64,000 bases of DNA from TMP-86 sp964247385 (GTDB lineage: Bacteria; Pseudomonadota; Gammaproteobacteria; Steroidobacterales; Steroidobacteraceae). This document shows, in pieces, positions 36,130-45,140 of the stretch. Under the pieces are notes generated by a model, which was not told where the DNA came from, did not search any database, and saw only the letters and a program-made list of their open reading frames with translations. The DNA lies in assembly GCA_964247385.1 (NCBI GenBank), contig CAXTUB010000003.1, positions 124,001 through 188,000 of the forward strand, given 5' to 3'. Each line of letters begins with the position of its first letter. Positions within the stretch are counted from its first letter, which is position 1. The translations under genes and the position numbers were made by a program.

Positions 36130-37410
36130 ATGCCGACGCTACTCTCGGTCAACAATTACCACTACTCTCGCGGCGGTGCCGAGACTGTTTTTCTTGAACA
36201 CAATCGGCTTTTCACAGACGCGGGCTGGAAAGTTGTGCCCTTTTCGATGCGACATCCGAGCAATCTCAAGTCTCCCTGGTCGGAGTTTTTTGTCGATGAG
36301 ATCGAGCTTGGCAGCCGCTACAACGCCGTGGAGAAACTAGCGCGGGTATCAAAGGTTATTTACTCACTCGAGGCGCGCCGGAAAATCGGCAAGTTGATTG
36401 AAGCCGTGCGGCCAGACGTTTGTCATGCGCATAACGTCTATCACCACATTTCTCCGTCGATATTTTTTGAGCTCAAGCGGCGACAGATTCCTTGCGTACT
36501 TACTCTGCACGATTTGAAGATTGCGTGTCCGGCTTACAACATGTTGGCCAACGACGGCATTTGCGAGCGATGTCGCGGTGGCCGCCTGCGCAATGTAGTG
36601 ATGCATCGATGCATCAAGGGCTCTCTAGCCATGAGCAGCATTGCATTCGCGGAGGCTTGGTTGCACCGGTGGCTGCGCACCTACGAAAGGAACGTCGATC
36701 GACTGATCGTTCCGAGCCAGTTCTACATTGATAAGTTTTGCGAATGGGGTTGGCAACGCTCCAAATTTACTCACGTTCCTAATTTCATCCAAGCTTCGCG
36801 CTATCAGCCTCGGTTTGAGCCCGGTCGCCGATTTATTTATTTCGGACGTCTTGCCAGAGAAAAGGGCTTGTCTACACTGATCGCGGCGTCGGCCAAAGCT
36901 CGCGTACCGCTCTCGATTGTCGGCTCTGGCCCGATGCGTCAGGAACTGGAACGCTCTTCGCAAGCCGTTGGTGCCGACGTCACGTTCTTGGGCTATCTGA
37001 CGGGCGACGCCTTGCATGATGCCGTGCGGAAGGCGCGCGCCGTAGTCGTTCCTTCTGAATGGTACGAGAATGCACCCATGAGCGTGCTCGAAGCGTACGC
37101 GCTCGGGAAGCCAGTCATTGCCGCACGGATCGGCGGTTTGCCGGAGTTGGTTACAGAAGCTCACACGGGCATCAGCTTCGTAAGCGGCAATGCCGATTCA
37201 CTCGCCGCCGCTCTCGCGGATATCGATGCGGCCGGCGACGAACGCATTCGTGTTTTGGGAAAGAACGCGCGGCAGTGGGTCGAGGAGGAATTTTCCGAAC
37301 AGCAGTATCGCTCGCGAACCGGTAGCATCTACGCGGAGCTCGGCGCGAACGGATCCGTTGAACAAACAGCCCTTGCCTCTCCGACTTATCGTGGGGTCGG
37401 CCAGAATTGA
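36130..37410 (+). CDS. Glycosyltransferase family 4
   Basis: 426 residues from the ATG at 36130, 8 bp after the previous stop. Motifs are LLSVNNYHYSRGGAETVFLE (start), CHAHNVYHHISPSIFFEL, a cysteine-containing stretch CPAYNMLANDGICERCRGG typical of a GT4 subgroup with a small metal-knuckle-like insert, IYFGRLAREKGLSTLI, and PSEWYENAPMSVLEAYALGKPVI (the E-X7-E region). It belongs to a run of three adjacent GT4 genes that probably extend the same repeat unit in order. Confidence 0.9.
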   Translation: MPTLLSVNNYHYSRGGAETVFLEHNRLFTDAGWKVVPFSMRHPSNLKSPWSEFFVDEIELGSRYNAVEKLARVSKVIYSLEARRKIGKLIEAVRPDVCHAHNVYHHISPSIFFELKRRQIPCVLTLHDLKIACPAYNMLANDGICERCRGGRLRNVVMHRCIKGSLAMSSIAFAEAWLHRWLRTYERNVDRLIVPSQFYIDKFCEWGWQRSKFTHVPNFIQASRYQPRFEPGRRFIYFGRLAREKGLSTLIAASAKARVPLSIVGSGPMRQELERSSQAVGADVTFLGYLTGDALHDAVRKARAVVVPSEWYENAPMSVLEAYALGKPVIAARIGGLPELVTEAHTGISFVSGNADSLAAALADIDAAGDERIRVLGKNARQWVEEEFSEQQYRSRTGSIYAELGANGSVEQTALASPTYRGVGQN

Positions 37411-38528
37411 AAGTGATGGTGCTCGGAGTGCGCGGAATACCTAATGTTCAAGGCGGCATCGAGACTCATGCCGAACAACTGTATCCCTTGCTAGCTAAAC
37501 AGGGTTGCGAGATAGAGCTTTTAGCGCGCTCTCGATTCGTTGATCGAACCGTCCGTGCTTTCCGCGGTGTGGGTATCCGTCGGTTATGGTGTCCGAGTAC
37601 TTCGGGCTATGAGGCGTTCGTTCACTCATTTCTCGGCGTGATCTACGCGGCGATCAATCGGCCTCACATTCTTCATGTTCACGGCATAGGCCCTTCGATC
37701 GTGACGCCGCTCGCAAGACTCTTGCGACTGCGTGTCGTGGTCACGAATCACGGGCCGGATTACGAGCGGGAAAAGTGGGGGGCCTTCGCGCGGTGGATTT
37801 TGCGCGTAGGCGAGCGCTGGGGCGCGCTTTGGGCCTCCGGGTATATTGCAATCTCCCAATCCATCGCCGATCGAATCGCGTCTTCGTACGAGAAGAAATC
37901 CGTCTTGATTCCTAATGGCGTGGGCGCTCCTGCGATTGCCACAAGTACCGACCGTGTACGCGAGCTTGGACTCATTCCTGGGCACTACTGGCTTCAGGTT
38001 GGCCGCATGGTGCCTGAGAAGCGGCAATTGGATTCGATTGCTGCCTTCAAGAAGACGGGATTGGACTCGTGGCATCTGGCGCTGGTCGGGATGCTCGACG
38101 AGGGACGATATTCTCGCGCGGTCGTCGCGGCGGCAAGCGGGAGCAACGTCGTGTTGACAGGTTTCATGCACGGCGAGCCTCTTGCCCAACTCTTTTCGCA
38201 TGCCGCGGGATTTCTGCTGCCGTCTTCTCACGAAGGCCTGCCTATCGCGCTGCTCGAGGCGCTGAGCTATGGCCTACCGGTGCTCGCCAGCGACATACCG
38301 CCGAACCTCGAGGTTGGGCTGGCGCCGCAAAGTTATTTTTCTCTGGGCGACACGGATGGACTTGCCGCTCGAATGATTGCCATCGCCAAAGGAGTCGATA
38401 GTTCGGCCGCACGTGACGCGCGCAAGCGCTTCGTAGCTCAACGATACGACTGGAACGTCGTCGCGCAGCAAACTTTGGATGTCTACAGCTCGGTTTTAGA
38501 TTCATCCGCAAGCGTGCGTATTCAATGA
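37407..38528 (+). CDS. Glycosyltransferase family 4
   Basis: 373 residues from a TTG at 37407 that overlaps the upstream stop as TTGA; KVMVLGVRGIPNVQGGIETH is the conserved N terminus, which supports the TTG rather than the ATG at 37416. Further motifs are VVTNHGPDYEREKWG, VLIPNGV, LQVGRMVPEKRQ and PSSHEGLPIALLEALSYGLPVL. This subgroup (WcaL/DUF1972-adjacent GT4) often adds a deoxysugar such as rhamnose or fucose, though that cannot be read here. It overlaps the next gene as ATGA. Confidence 0.9.
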   Translation: MKVMVLGVRGIPNVQGGIETHAEQLYPLLAKQGCEIELLARSRFVDRTVRAFRGVGIRRLWCPSTSGYEAFVHSFLGVIYAAINRPHILHVHGIGPSIVTPLARLLRLRVVVTNHGPDYEREKWGAFARWILRVGERWGALWASGYIAISQSIADRIASSYEKKSVLIPNGVGAPAIATSTDRVRELGLIPGHYWLQVGRMVPEKRQLDSIAAFKKTGLDSWHLALVGMLDEGRYSRAVVAAASGSNVVLTGFMHGEPLAQLFSHAAGFLLPSSHEGLPIALLEALSYGLPVLASDIPPNLEVGLAPQSYFSLGDTDGLAARMIAIAKGVDSSAARDARKRFVAQRYDWNVVAQQTLDVYSSVLDSSASVRIQ

Positions 38529-39850
38529 TGAGCAGACCATTGGTTGACAACCAAACGCGAAATCTTTTTCTCATTGCAGCGTCTCTCTTGGCATTGCACG
38601 CCTTGGTGCTATTTCTCGTTCTTCCGCACTTTGAAGCAAGGCTCGGCCAATATTACGGCGTGCGCTTCGCCGATGCGTACGATCTCATTGCCAAAAATTT
38701 GAGCGCTGGCTACGGTTACCGATTCAGTCCCGACACCGCTCCGACTCTGACACGTGAGCCGGGTTATCCTTTGCTTCTTGCCGGTCTGTTCAAGCTTTTT
38801 GGACCGAGCATCGAGGCGGTTCGTGCCGCGAATCTTCTGCTGGCATTTATCGCGGCTGCGCTGACCGTGCAGCTCGCGCGCATGGCTTCCTGCGACTACA
38901 AAGCCCAGGTTGCCGCTCTCGCGCTGCTGCTTCTCCACCCCGGGCTTCTTGCCGTGGAGGCGAGGAGCGGTGTTGAGATGCCTTACATCGTTTGCATTTT
39001 ACTGTTTCTCGTTAGCTTGCAGAGCGCGGTGCTGAACGAAAGGATCTCAGCGTTTGTGATTTCAGGGGCACTGCTCGGGATGACTTGCACTGTCCGCAGT
39101 ACCTTGCTTCTATTTCCGTTGTTGGTTCCAATTTATCTCTTATGGGCTCGACCCGAGTGGACCATAAAAAAGACCTTGGGTTTCAGCGCGCTTCTTGCAC
39201 TCACGTGCGCGTTGGTCATGGTGCCGTGGACGCTACGAAATTATGAGTTGGTCGGCAAGGTGATCCCAACGGCGAGCGTGCAAGGAATCGCGGCTCACGC
39301 GGGTCAATACATTTGCGAGCACCTGGACTCCTACGATGAATTCCAAGCACTCGACACTGAGGCCTCGAACAAACGCGCCAAAATGGCAGCAGCCCAGGGC
39401 TATAGATTCCAGTCGCATTACTATCTTTATTTTTATGATGCGAAGGATGAGGTCTCGTTCAATAGCGGTTTGAATTCCGCTGTATGGCAGCGGTACAAAC
39501 AAAACCCAGTTCTCTTTGCGCGCTGTATCACACAAAACGTATTCAATTTCTGGTTTGCCGGTAAGAACCTTACGGCGACGCTGACCAACGTGTTAATTCA
39601 AGTGCCCTATGTGCTACTGGCGATCTTTGGTGCATGGGCGGCGGTTAGAGGCAAAAAGAACTCGACGCTTGGATTGCTGGCACTTTTCGGCGCCTATTCC
39701 GTTGCCGTCTATCTGCCGATTCACGCACAGGCGAGATACGGCGTCCCGCTGATTCCTCTGCTAGCAATCTTTTCTGCCGTCGGAATGTCGTGTTGGTGGC
39801 GCCGCAAATCCGACGGCCCCGCCCTTCCCTTGCCCAACGCACCTTCATGA
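38525..39850 (+). CDS. GT-C membrane glycosyltransferase (GT39/ArnT-like)
   Basis: 441 residues with about ten membrane segments. The first periplasmic loop has FADAYDLIAKNL and LTREPGYPLLLAGLFKL, the pattern of lipid-phosphate-sugar-dependent GT-C enzymes (PMT_2 superfamily). It should transfer a sugar from a polyprenyl-phosphate donor in the periplasm. The next two genes, a DPG-synthase-like GT2 and GtrA, are the usual suppliers and flippase for such a donor, so the three form a plausible decoration module coupled by ATGA overlaps. Confidence 0.82.
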   Translation: MMSRPLVDNQTRNLFLIAASLLALHALVLFLVLPHFEARLGQYYGVRFADAYDLIAKNLSAGYGYRFSPDTAPTLTREPGYPLLLAGLFKLFGPSIEAVRAANLLLAFIAAALTVQLARMASCDYKAQVAALALLLLHPGLLAVEARSGVEMPYIVCILLFLVSLQSAVLNERISAFVISGALLGMTCTVRSTLLLFPLLVPIYLLWARPEWTIKKTLGFSALLALTCALVMVPWTLRNYELVGKVIPTASVQGIAAHAGQYICEHLDSYDEFQALDTEASNKRAKMAAAQGYRFQSHYYLYFYDAKDEVSFNSGLNSAVWQRYKQNPVLFARCITQNVFNFWFAGKNLTATLTNVLIQVPYVLLAIFGAWAAVRGKKNSTLGLLALFGAYSVAVYLPIHAQARYGVPLIPLLAIFSAVGMSCWWRRKSDGPALPLPNAPS

Positions 39851-40851
39851 ACAACTTACCCCGGCTAGATATCGAGGTATCTCGGGACCGCCAGCATCCT
39901 GTGGACTTGGCGCTCGTCATCCCTTGTTTCAACGAAGAAGAAGTTCTCCCGCATGTGGCCGAGCGACTTTCGCAGCTTCTTCAAGAATTGGCTACACGAG
40001 GCTTGATCTCTTCATCTAGCCAGGTGTATTTCGTCGATGATGGTAGCGCAGATCGTACGTGGCAGATCATTCTTGAGTTGGCGCACGCCAATCCGGCCAT
40101 TTGCGGTATCAAGCTCAGCCGCAACCGAGGCCATCAGAACGCATTGCTCTGCGGCTTATTGACTGCCAAAGGCGACGCAATCGTCAGTCTCGATGCGGAC
40201 CTGCAAGACGATCTGAACGTCATACCGAGCATGGTGGCGGCATTTCAATCAGGCGACGAAATCGTTTATGCGGTACGCCGCCGCCGGACCACGGACTCAT
40301 TTTTCAAGCGCTTCTCAGCAGAAGGCTATTACCGAGTATTAGCAGCGATGGGCGTCCACGTCACGTTCAATCATGCAGACTATCGTTTGATGAGCCGGCG
40401 TGCAGTCGAGACTTTGCGCCAGTACAACGAAACGCATTTGTTTTTGCGTGCACTCGTGCCGCAGCTAGGGTTTCGCTCCTCAATCGTCGAATTCGATCGC
40501 GCCGAGCGCTTTGCAGGCGAATCGAAATATCCGCTGCGCAAGATGCTCGCGCTTGCCTGGCAGGGGATCACTTCTTTCACCGCGTATCCGTTGCGGCTGA
40601 TTACCGGAGCAGGCTTTTTCATCTCCATTGCTTCTTTGTGCTTTGGCGCCTGGGCGCTCTATATTCGTATTTTCACGAATTCCGGCTTGCCTGGATGGGC
40701 CTCCACTGTGATCCCGATGTTCTTCCTGGGCGGGATGCAGCTTTTGGGCATCGGCGCTATCGGGGAATATCTCGCTAAGGTCTATGAGGCGTCAAAGCAG
40801 CGGCCGCGGTTTCATATCGAAGGAGTCTGCGGGCGAAGAGATGCCTTTTGA
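39847..40851 (+). CDS. DPG/DPM-synthase-like GT2 (GtrB type)
   Basis: 334 residues: GT-A domain with LALVIPCFNEEEVLPHV, YFVDDGSADRTW and SLDADLQDDL (DXD), then FAGESKYPLRKMLALAWQGITSF and two C-terminal membrane helices. This is the GtrB/DPM1 architecture, which makes undecaprenyl-phosphate-sugar from a nucleotide sugar. The start ATG overlaps the GT-C stop and the end overlaps GtrA by 11 bp, so the donor would be made, flipped by GtrA, and used by the GT-C at 38525-39850. Confidence 0.92.
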   Translation: MNNLPRLDIEVSRDRQHPVDLALVIPCFNEEEVLPHVAERLSQLLQELATRGLISSSSQVYFVDDGSADRTWQIILELAHANPAICGIKLSRNRGHQNALLCGLLTAKGDAIVSLDADLQDDLNVIPSMVAAFQSGDEIVYAVRRRRTTDSFFKRFSAEGYYRVLAAMGVHVTFNHADYRLMSRRAVETLRQYNETHLFLRALVPQLGFRSSIVEFDRAERFAGESKYPLRKMLALAWQGITSFTAYPLRLITGAGFFISIASLCFGAWALYIRIFTNSGLPGWASTVIPMFFLGGMQLLGIGAIGEYLAKVYEASKQRPRFHIEGVCGRRDAF

Positions 40852-41269
40852 AAACGCGCGAGCGAGAACTCGTATTGTTTCGCACAAATATGTCGGGGTT
40901 TTCCTGCGCACCGAATTCAGGAATTTTCTCCTGGTCGGCGCCGTGGCAACCGCAGCTCAATATGGGTTGTTGATCGCGCAAGTCCGGTTACTCGCCCTGC
41001 GTCCCGCTTTGGCCTCGACCATTGCTTACGCGGCCAGCTCCGCTCTCAATTACTGGCTCAATTACCGGTTCACTTTTGCCAGTTCGCGCAAGCATCGGAT
41101 CGCTCTCGCCGCTTTCACTGGCGTTTCAACGGTTGGCGCCGCCTTGAATTTCACTGTCATGTGGATCGCGAACGAACAACTGGCCGCACCCTATATTGCG
41201 GCTCAAATTCTCGCAACAGCGACGACATTAATTTGGAATTATCTTGCAAACCGGCGCTGGACTTTTTGA
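40841..41269 (+). CDS. GtrA-family membrane protein
   Basis: 142 residues, four membrane helices. FRNFLLVGAVATAAQYGLLI and SSALNYWLNYRFTF and the late NYLANRRWTF are the GtrA/PF04138 signature. Members are thought to flip polyprenyl-phosphate-linked monosaccharides; the mycobacterial relative Rv3789 is associated with decaprenyl-phosphoryl-arabinose. Here it could serve the donor made by 39847-40851, or the pentose donor made by the 55530-59473 genes, or both. It ends the plus-strand run, convergent with the acyltransferase. Confidence 0.9.
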   Translation: MPFENARARTRIVSHKYVGVFLRTEFRNFLLVGAVATAAQYGLLIAQVRLLALRPALASTIAYAASSALNYWLNYRFTFASSRKHRIALAAFTGVSTVGAALNFTVMWIANEQLAAPYIAAQILATATTLIWNYLANRRWTF

Positions 41270-41278
41270 GCCAGCCGT

Positions 41279-42424
41279 TCATTGCCAACGCTTCAGTCTT
41301 CGCAGAATAGGCTGTTCTATCCATCGATACGTCAGATATCCCACCGCGCAGCTCCCGAGCAACATGATTGCAAAGTACAAAACAAGATTGGAGCCGTTGC
41401 TCAGCAGCCGCCAAGCGCGCGCCGCCGGATCAATGAAAAAGCTATGCGTCAAATAAATGCTATACGAAGCATCCCCAATCACGATCACTGCAAAAAAAAT
41501 GGGGCCGCTCATAGGCCGCTCGATGTGCGTCAATGCACCTAGCGCAACGGGCACGATGACCAATAGTGGGGTCAGCAGTTCGACGATCCGAGCATCGCCG
41601 CCATAGCATCCCGCTGCGTAAATAGCGGCCGCTACCAAGGTGGATGCAAGTATCCACGAGGGGCGCGCATCATGAAGCCGACCCGTTCGGATCATCCAAT
41701 CTCTGATCAAGCCCAAGCATACGCCTAGCGCAAAATAAAGGATGATGCTGCGCGAATAAAAAAATGCCAGTTCGCATAGCGTCCCATCACATCTGGAAAA
41801 CATGCCAACTTGGCCCAGTATCGCGGCCGCAGCGAGCACGCTGAGCAAAGCGGTCAATCCGCGCTTGCCCGGTAGGAACAACGCCGCTGCGAACAGCAAA
41901 TAGAAAAACATTTCGTAATTCAGTGTCCAACCCCGGCGCAGAATCGGCTGGAAAACGTGGTCATCATTCGAATAAGGGATAAATAGAAGCGACTTCATCA
42001 CCTCGAGCGACCCTGTGTGCGTATCGCGAAACAGCAGCGCGATGATTAGCGCAAGCGTGCTCAGCCAATACAAAGGAACCACGCGAAAAATTCGCCGCCG
42101 CAGAAATCTACTAGGCGCGCCTCGGGCGGCAAACTCGTTGGCGCTGGTTGCAGTCATGATAAAGCCGCTGATGACGAAAAAAATCTCCACCCCGTAATGA
42201 CCGAGCGCTTCCGCGAGCGCATGCAGCTGAAACTTAGTCTCAGCCGCGAAGCGCGCGGCCGACGGAAAATGCAGCCAGGAGTGATCGGCGACGACCAGTA
42301 GCGCCGCAAAGCCTCGCAGCCCTTGGATGGCGTCGAGTTTGGTGTGAAGCGTCGGCTTGATGAAACTAATGCGTGATGCAGCCACCGGAGTACGCCGATG
42401 GGCAAGACTCGGCGGGTACCGCAC
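41279..42424 (-). CDS. Acyltransferase family 3 (OafA-like)
   Basis: 381 residues with about ten membrane helices. The family start LDAIQGLRGFAALLVVADHSWLHFP contains the conserved histidine; YGVEIFFVISGFIMT and the FLRRRIFRVVPLYWLSTL stretch are typical, and the end RWIEQPILRRLKRW is standard for the group. It should O-acetylate a polysaccharide. There is no SGNH domain attached. The start is GTG 42424, which overlaps the upstream gene by 59 bp; a GTG at 42385 would shorten the overlap. Confidence 0.92.
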   Translation of the reverse strand: MRYPPSLAHRRTPVAASRISFIKPTLHTKLDAIQGLRGFAALLVVADHSWLHFPSAARFAAETKFQLHALAEALGHYGVEIFFVISGFIMTATSANEFAARGAPSRFLRRRIFRVVPLYWLSTLALIIALLFRDTHTGSLEVMKSLLFIPYSNDDHVFQPILRRGWTLNYEMFFYLLFAAALFLPGKRGLTALLSVLAAAAILGQVGMFSRCDGTLCELAFFYSRSIILYFALGVCLGLIRDWMIRTGRLHDARPSWILASTLVAAAIYAAGCYGGDARIVELLTPLLVIVPVALGALTHIERPMSGPIFFAVIVIGDASYSIYLTHSFFIDPAARAWRLLSNGSNLVLYFAIMLLGSCAVGYLTYRWIEQPILRRLKRWQ

Positions 42425-43568
42425 CTTTCAACGATCGGATATAAGGCAGAATTCCCGTAGCCCACTGTTGCTGCGGAGTTCCCGCATAGGTGTTTTGATA
42501 CCAGAGGAAGTAGCTTGGGGGCAATGTATTTTCGACGCTCTCGTAGAAATCCGAAGGATTGAATTTCTTTCCGTAACTCACTCCAATCATTTGGACTTCG
42601 GCCACGTAGGGCACTACACCTCGAAAGTCGCGGCTGCCGCTTCCGCCGGCGAAAATTTTATTCGCCTGCGCGTTTGAGCCGGGCACCACATCGGGCGGAC
42701 CTACCGTCGATTTGACGCGGTCAACAAACGTTGCCATTAAATCCTTCATTTGCGCATCGGAGCCGAAAAAATTTGCGTATAAGCGCACAGCGGTATTGGG
42801 GAACGCGGCTCGAGCTGCCGCTCCCCACCGCTTGAGCTGCTCTCCATAACGGTCCGCGGTGTACCCAAATTTATCGGCTCCGCTGATCGCGGTCTCGCCC
42901 AGCTCGATCATCTCAAAGTTGGGGTTGGAGTTGTAGCGCGCCCCTAACGCGGCCGTGAGCGCAATCAGTCGATCCATGACTGCGGGATCCCAAACACGGC
43001 ATATCGCGACGAGCCCCCCGGCCGCATGCGGCTGGCCCGCTGTGACTGCCCAACCACCATCGTATTTAGGACTTGCGAGATAAGCCGGAAATCTTTTCAT
43101 GAGCGCATCTTGCGAGGGCACCCCAGAACCAAACCCGCGCTCTTGAATTCCTAAAATCAGTTGCTTGTTGATCTTTTTCAGATGCGCGAGATATTGATCC
43201 AGCATGGCGAAGCCGCGCGAATAGTCTCCTGGGGTTGGCCCTTCGAGATACGCCCACATCGAAATGAGCTGAACACCTCTAACCGACGGCTCATCAGCAA
43301 GTCGATCGATGGCTGCCAAATGCTTGGCCACCGTGCCATCGCTCAAATTATGACCGTCGAGGAAGACATAATGCCCCGGGTGAAATTTGATTGCGCCGGA
43401 AGGATCCGCCGGGGCCGCCGGACTCGAGTTCTTGCACTTGTTATTCACGCAGACTTGTGTGGGCGCCTGCGGCACTACATTGGAGGAGCGTGCGATCACG
43501 GGAGCGGCGGCGGCGGCAAAACTCGCTAGAATGATGGCTGCACGCAACAAACGATTAGATTGGCTCAT
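42366..43568 (-). CDS. Secreted protein of unknown function, possible glycoside-hydrolase-like barrel
   Basis: 400 residues with a signal peptide (AAIILASFAAAAAPVIA) and a short linker containing a CVNNKC pair. The body alternates helices and strands with HPGHYVFLDGHNLSDG, GVQLISMWAYLEG, LILGIQERGFG and FEMIELGETAIS; the last resembles the strand-4 acid of a TIM-barrel glycoside hydrolase. I cannot assign a family. Its place beside an acyltransferase and a Wzy-like polymerase suggests a polysaccharide-trimming or processing role, as many synthesis clusters carry a matching hydrolase. Confidence 0.6.
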   Translation of the reverse strand: MSQSNRLLRAAIILASFAAAAAPVIARSSNVVPQAPTQVCVNNKCKNSSPAAPADPSGAIKFHPGHYVFLDGHNLSDGTVAKHLAAIDRLADEPSVRGVQLISMWAYLEGPTPGDYSRGFAMLDQYLAHLKKINKQLILGIQERGFGSGVPSQDALMKRFPAYLASPKYDGGWAVTAGQPHAAGGLVAICRVWDPAVMDRLIALTAALGARYNSNPNFEMIELGETAISGADKFGYTADRYGEQLKRWGAAARAAFPNTAVRLYANFFGSDAQMKDLMATFVDRVKSTVGPPDVVPGSNAQANKIFAGGSGSRDFRGVVPYVAEVQMIGVSYGKKFNPSDFYESVENTLPPSYFLWYQNTYAGTPQQQWATGILPYIRSLKGAVPAESCPSAYSGGCITH

Positions 43569-43831
43569 CGACCCTACCTGTTGGATTCACTCGAACTTGG
43601 CCGCGTACCGAAGTGTGATCGGCTGCTACATTAGCAGCGCCCGGAAAACCTGCGGAATTGTCTTGGAATTACGACGTCAATGACATTGGGCTCGACTTTT
43701 CGGAAGTGTGAACATAACTCCACTAAGCGCCGCCGTAGGTATCGACTGGTTCGCAAATTTGCGATGGCTCGAGTCGTAGACGGAGCCGTCCGCAGCAAAA
43801 TATCGACGAGCTGGCCGGTCGGTTCCTAACC
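43569..43831. promoter_or_regulatory. Divergent intergenic region with two dyads
   Basis: The gap between two divergent genes holds a hairpin-like repeat GCTGCTA-CAT-TAGCAGC (43622-43638) and a perfect 14-bp palindrome TCGCAAATTTGCGA (43751-43764). Either could be an operator. No confident -35/-10 pair was seen. Confidence 0.4.
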
Positions 43832-45136
43832 ATGCATTGGATTGTTCTAATCACGCTGACGCTTGCGTGCTTTGTAGAGTATGCGGCGAAACAACTTCAG
43901 TTCCCGCCGATCGTGCGTTTCATTCCGGATATGATTTCGGTGCCGATCGTGATCTATATCGCTGCCGCCGGCATTCGCTCTGGCTTCAGGCTCATGCCGC
44001 CGAAATATTGGCTCGCATTTGGCGCCTTGGCACTAGTGGCGATCTCCGGCGTGCTTGCCAACGACGTCGGTACGGGACCAACGATAAGCGGCATGCGCTA
44101 CTATCTGCGGGCGATTCCATTCTTTTTCGTTCCGGCCGTTGCTGATTTTTCCGAACAACAAATTCGGTTTCAATTCAAATATCTACTCGGGCTTTCGCTT
44201 GCGCAATTTCCTTTCGCGGTTTTCGAGCGTGCCATGGTCATGCGATCCGGCCGCTCGAGCGGGGATTCGGTGGTTGGAACGTTATCTCAATCGGGCATCC
44301 TGTCAATTTTTCTGGTGTGTGCGGCGCTTCTGGTGACTGCATTGCTGCTGCGGCACAAGATCCGTTGGAAGCCCTATCTGACCATATTCCTTTTGCTGCT
44401 CTTGCCGACCACGATCAACGAAACTAAAGTGACCGCGATCATTGCTCCGATCGGCTTCTTCGTACTCGCCGTCTACGGATCCGCGCCCGGTAAAAGACTG
44501 CGCGTAATCTCCTCCGTCACCATGCTCTTGGTTCTCTTCGCGGCAATTTTCATACCGGTCTACAACAAGCTGCAAGAGAACAGTCCAACTCGCAAGAACA
44601 TCGTAGATTTTTTCAGTGATCCTCGCCAGCTCAACCGGTACATGTCGCCGAAAGCAGCGCAACTTGGCACGACGCAGCCGGTCGGACGGACAGATGCATA
44701 CGTCGTCCCGTTCAAGTACATCGCGCAAACTCCTGTTCATTTCACGCTTGGCCTTGGCCTGGGTAATGTCACCCATTCCGAGATAGCGGAAAACTTTTCG
44801 GGCCGGTACTACGATATTTTCAAGCCGTTCTTGGAGACTTCGTTTACGATTTTTCTTCTGGAACTTGGGACGCTGGGGGTGGGTCTCGTCTTGCTGCTGT
44901 TCTGGATGGTTTACAAGGATGTATTGGCAATCTCCAAGAGAGATAGTGGTGCAATGGGCGCACTGGCTCTGGGGTGGATCCCGGTGATCGCTGTCATGGT
45001 CGTTTCGACCCTGTATCTGAACATCCATGCCTTCGAATCGCTTTCATATGTTTATTGGTATCTCGCGGGTTTGTTTGTGGCGTACCGTGCAAAACTGGAA
45101 GCTTCGACGGGTCGGCATACCATTCGGCATATCTAG
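43832..45136 (+). CDS. Wzy-like O-antigen/EPS polymerase
   Basis: 434 residues with about eleven membrane helices and one large periplasmic loop (about 245-330, with YVVPFKYIAQTPVHFTLGLGLGNV near its end). The layout and the GLGLGN-type motif before the late helices are those of O-antigen ligase/polymerase (Wzy_C-like) proteins, which are otherwise poorly conserved. It would polymerise repeat units flipped by the Wzx at 49655-51151. No other Wzy candidate is seen, although two initiating transferases exist. Confidence 0.8.
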   Translation: MHWIVLITLTLACFVEYAAKQLQFPPIVRFIPDMISVPIVIYIAAAGIRSGFRLMPPKYWLAFGALALVAISGVLANDVGTGPTISGMRYYLRAIPFFFVPAVADFSEQQIRFQFKYLLGLSLAQFPFAVFERAMVMRSGRSSGDSVVGTLSQSGILSIFLVCAALLVTALLLRHKIRWKPYLTIFLLLLLPTTINETKVTAIIAPIGFFVLAVYGSAPGKRLRVISSVTMLLVLFAAIFIPVYNKLQENSPTRKNIVDFFSDPRQLNRYMSPKAAQLGTTQPVGRTDAYVVPFKYIAQTPVHFTLGLGLGNVTHSEIAENFSGRYYDIFKPFLETSFTIFLLELGTLGVGLVLLLFWMVYKDVLAISKRDSGAMGALALGWIPVIAVMVVSTLYLNIHAFESLSYVYWYLAGLFVAYRAKLEASTGRHTIRHI

Positions 45137-45140
45137 TCGC

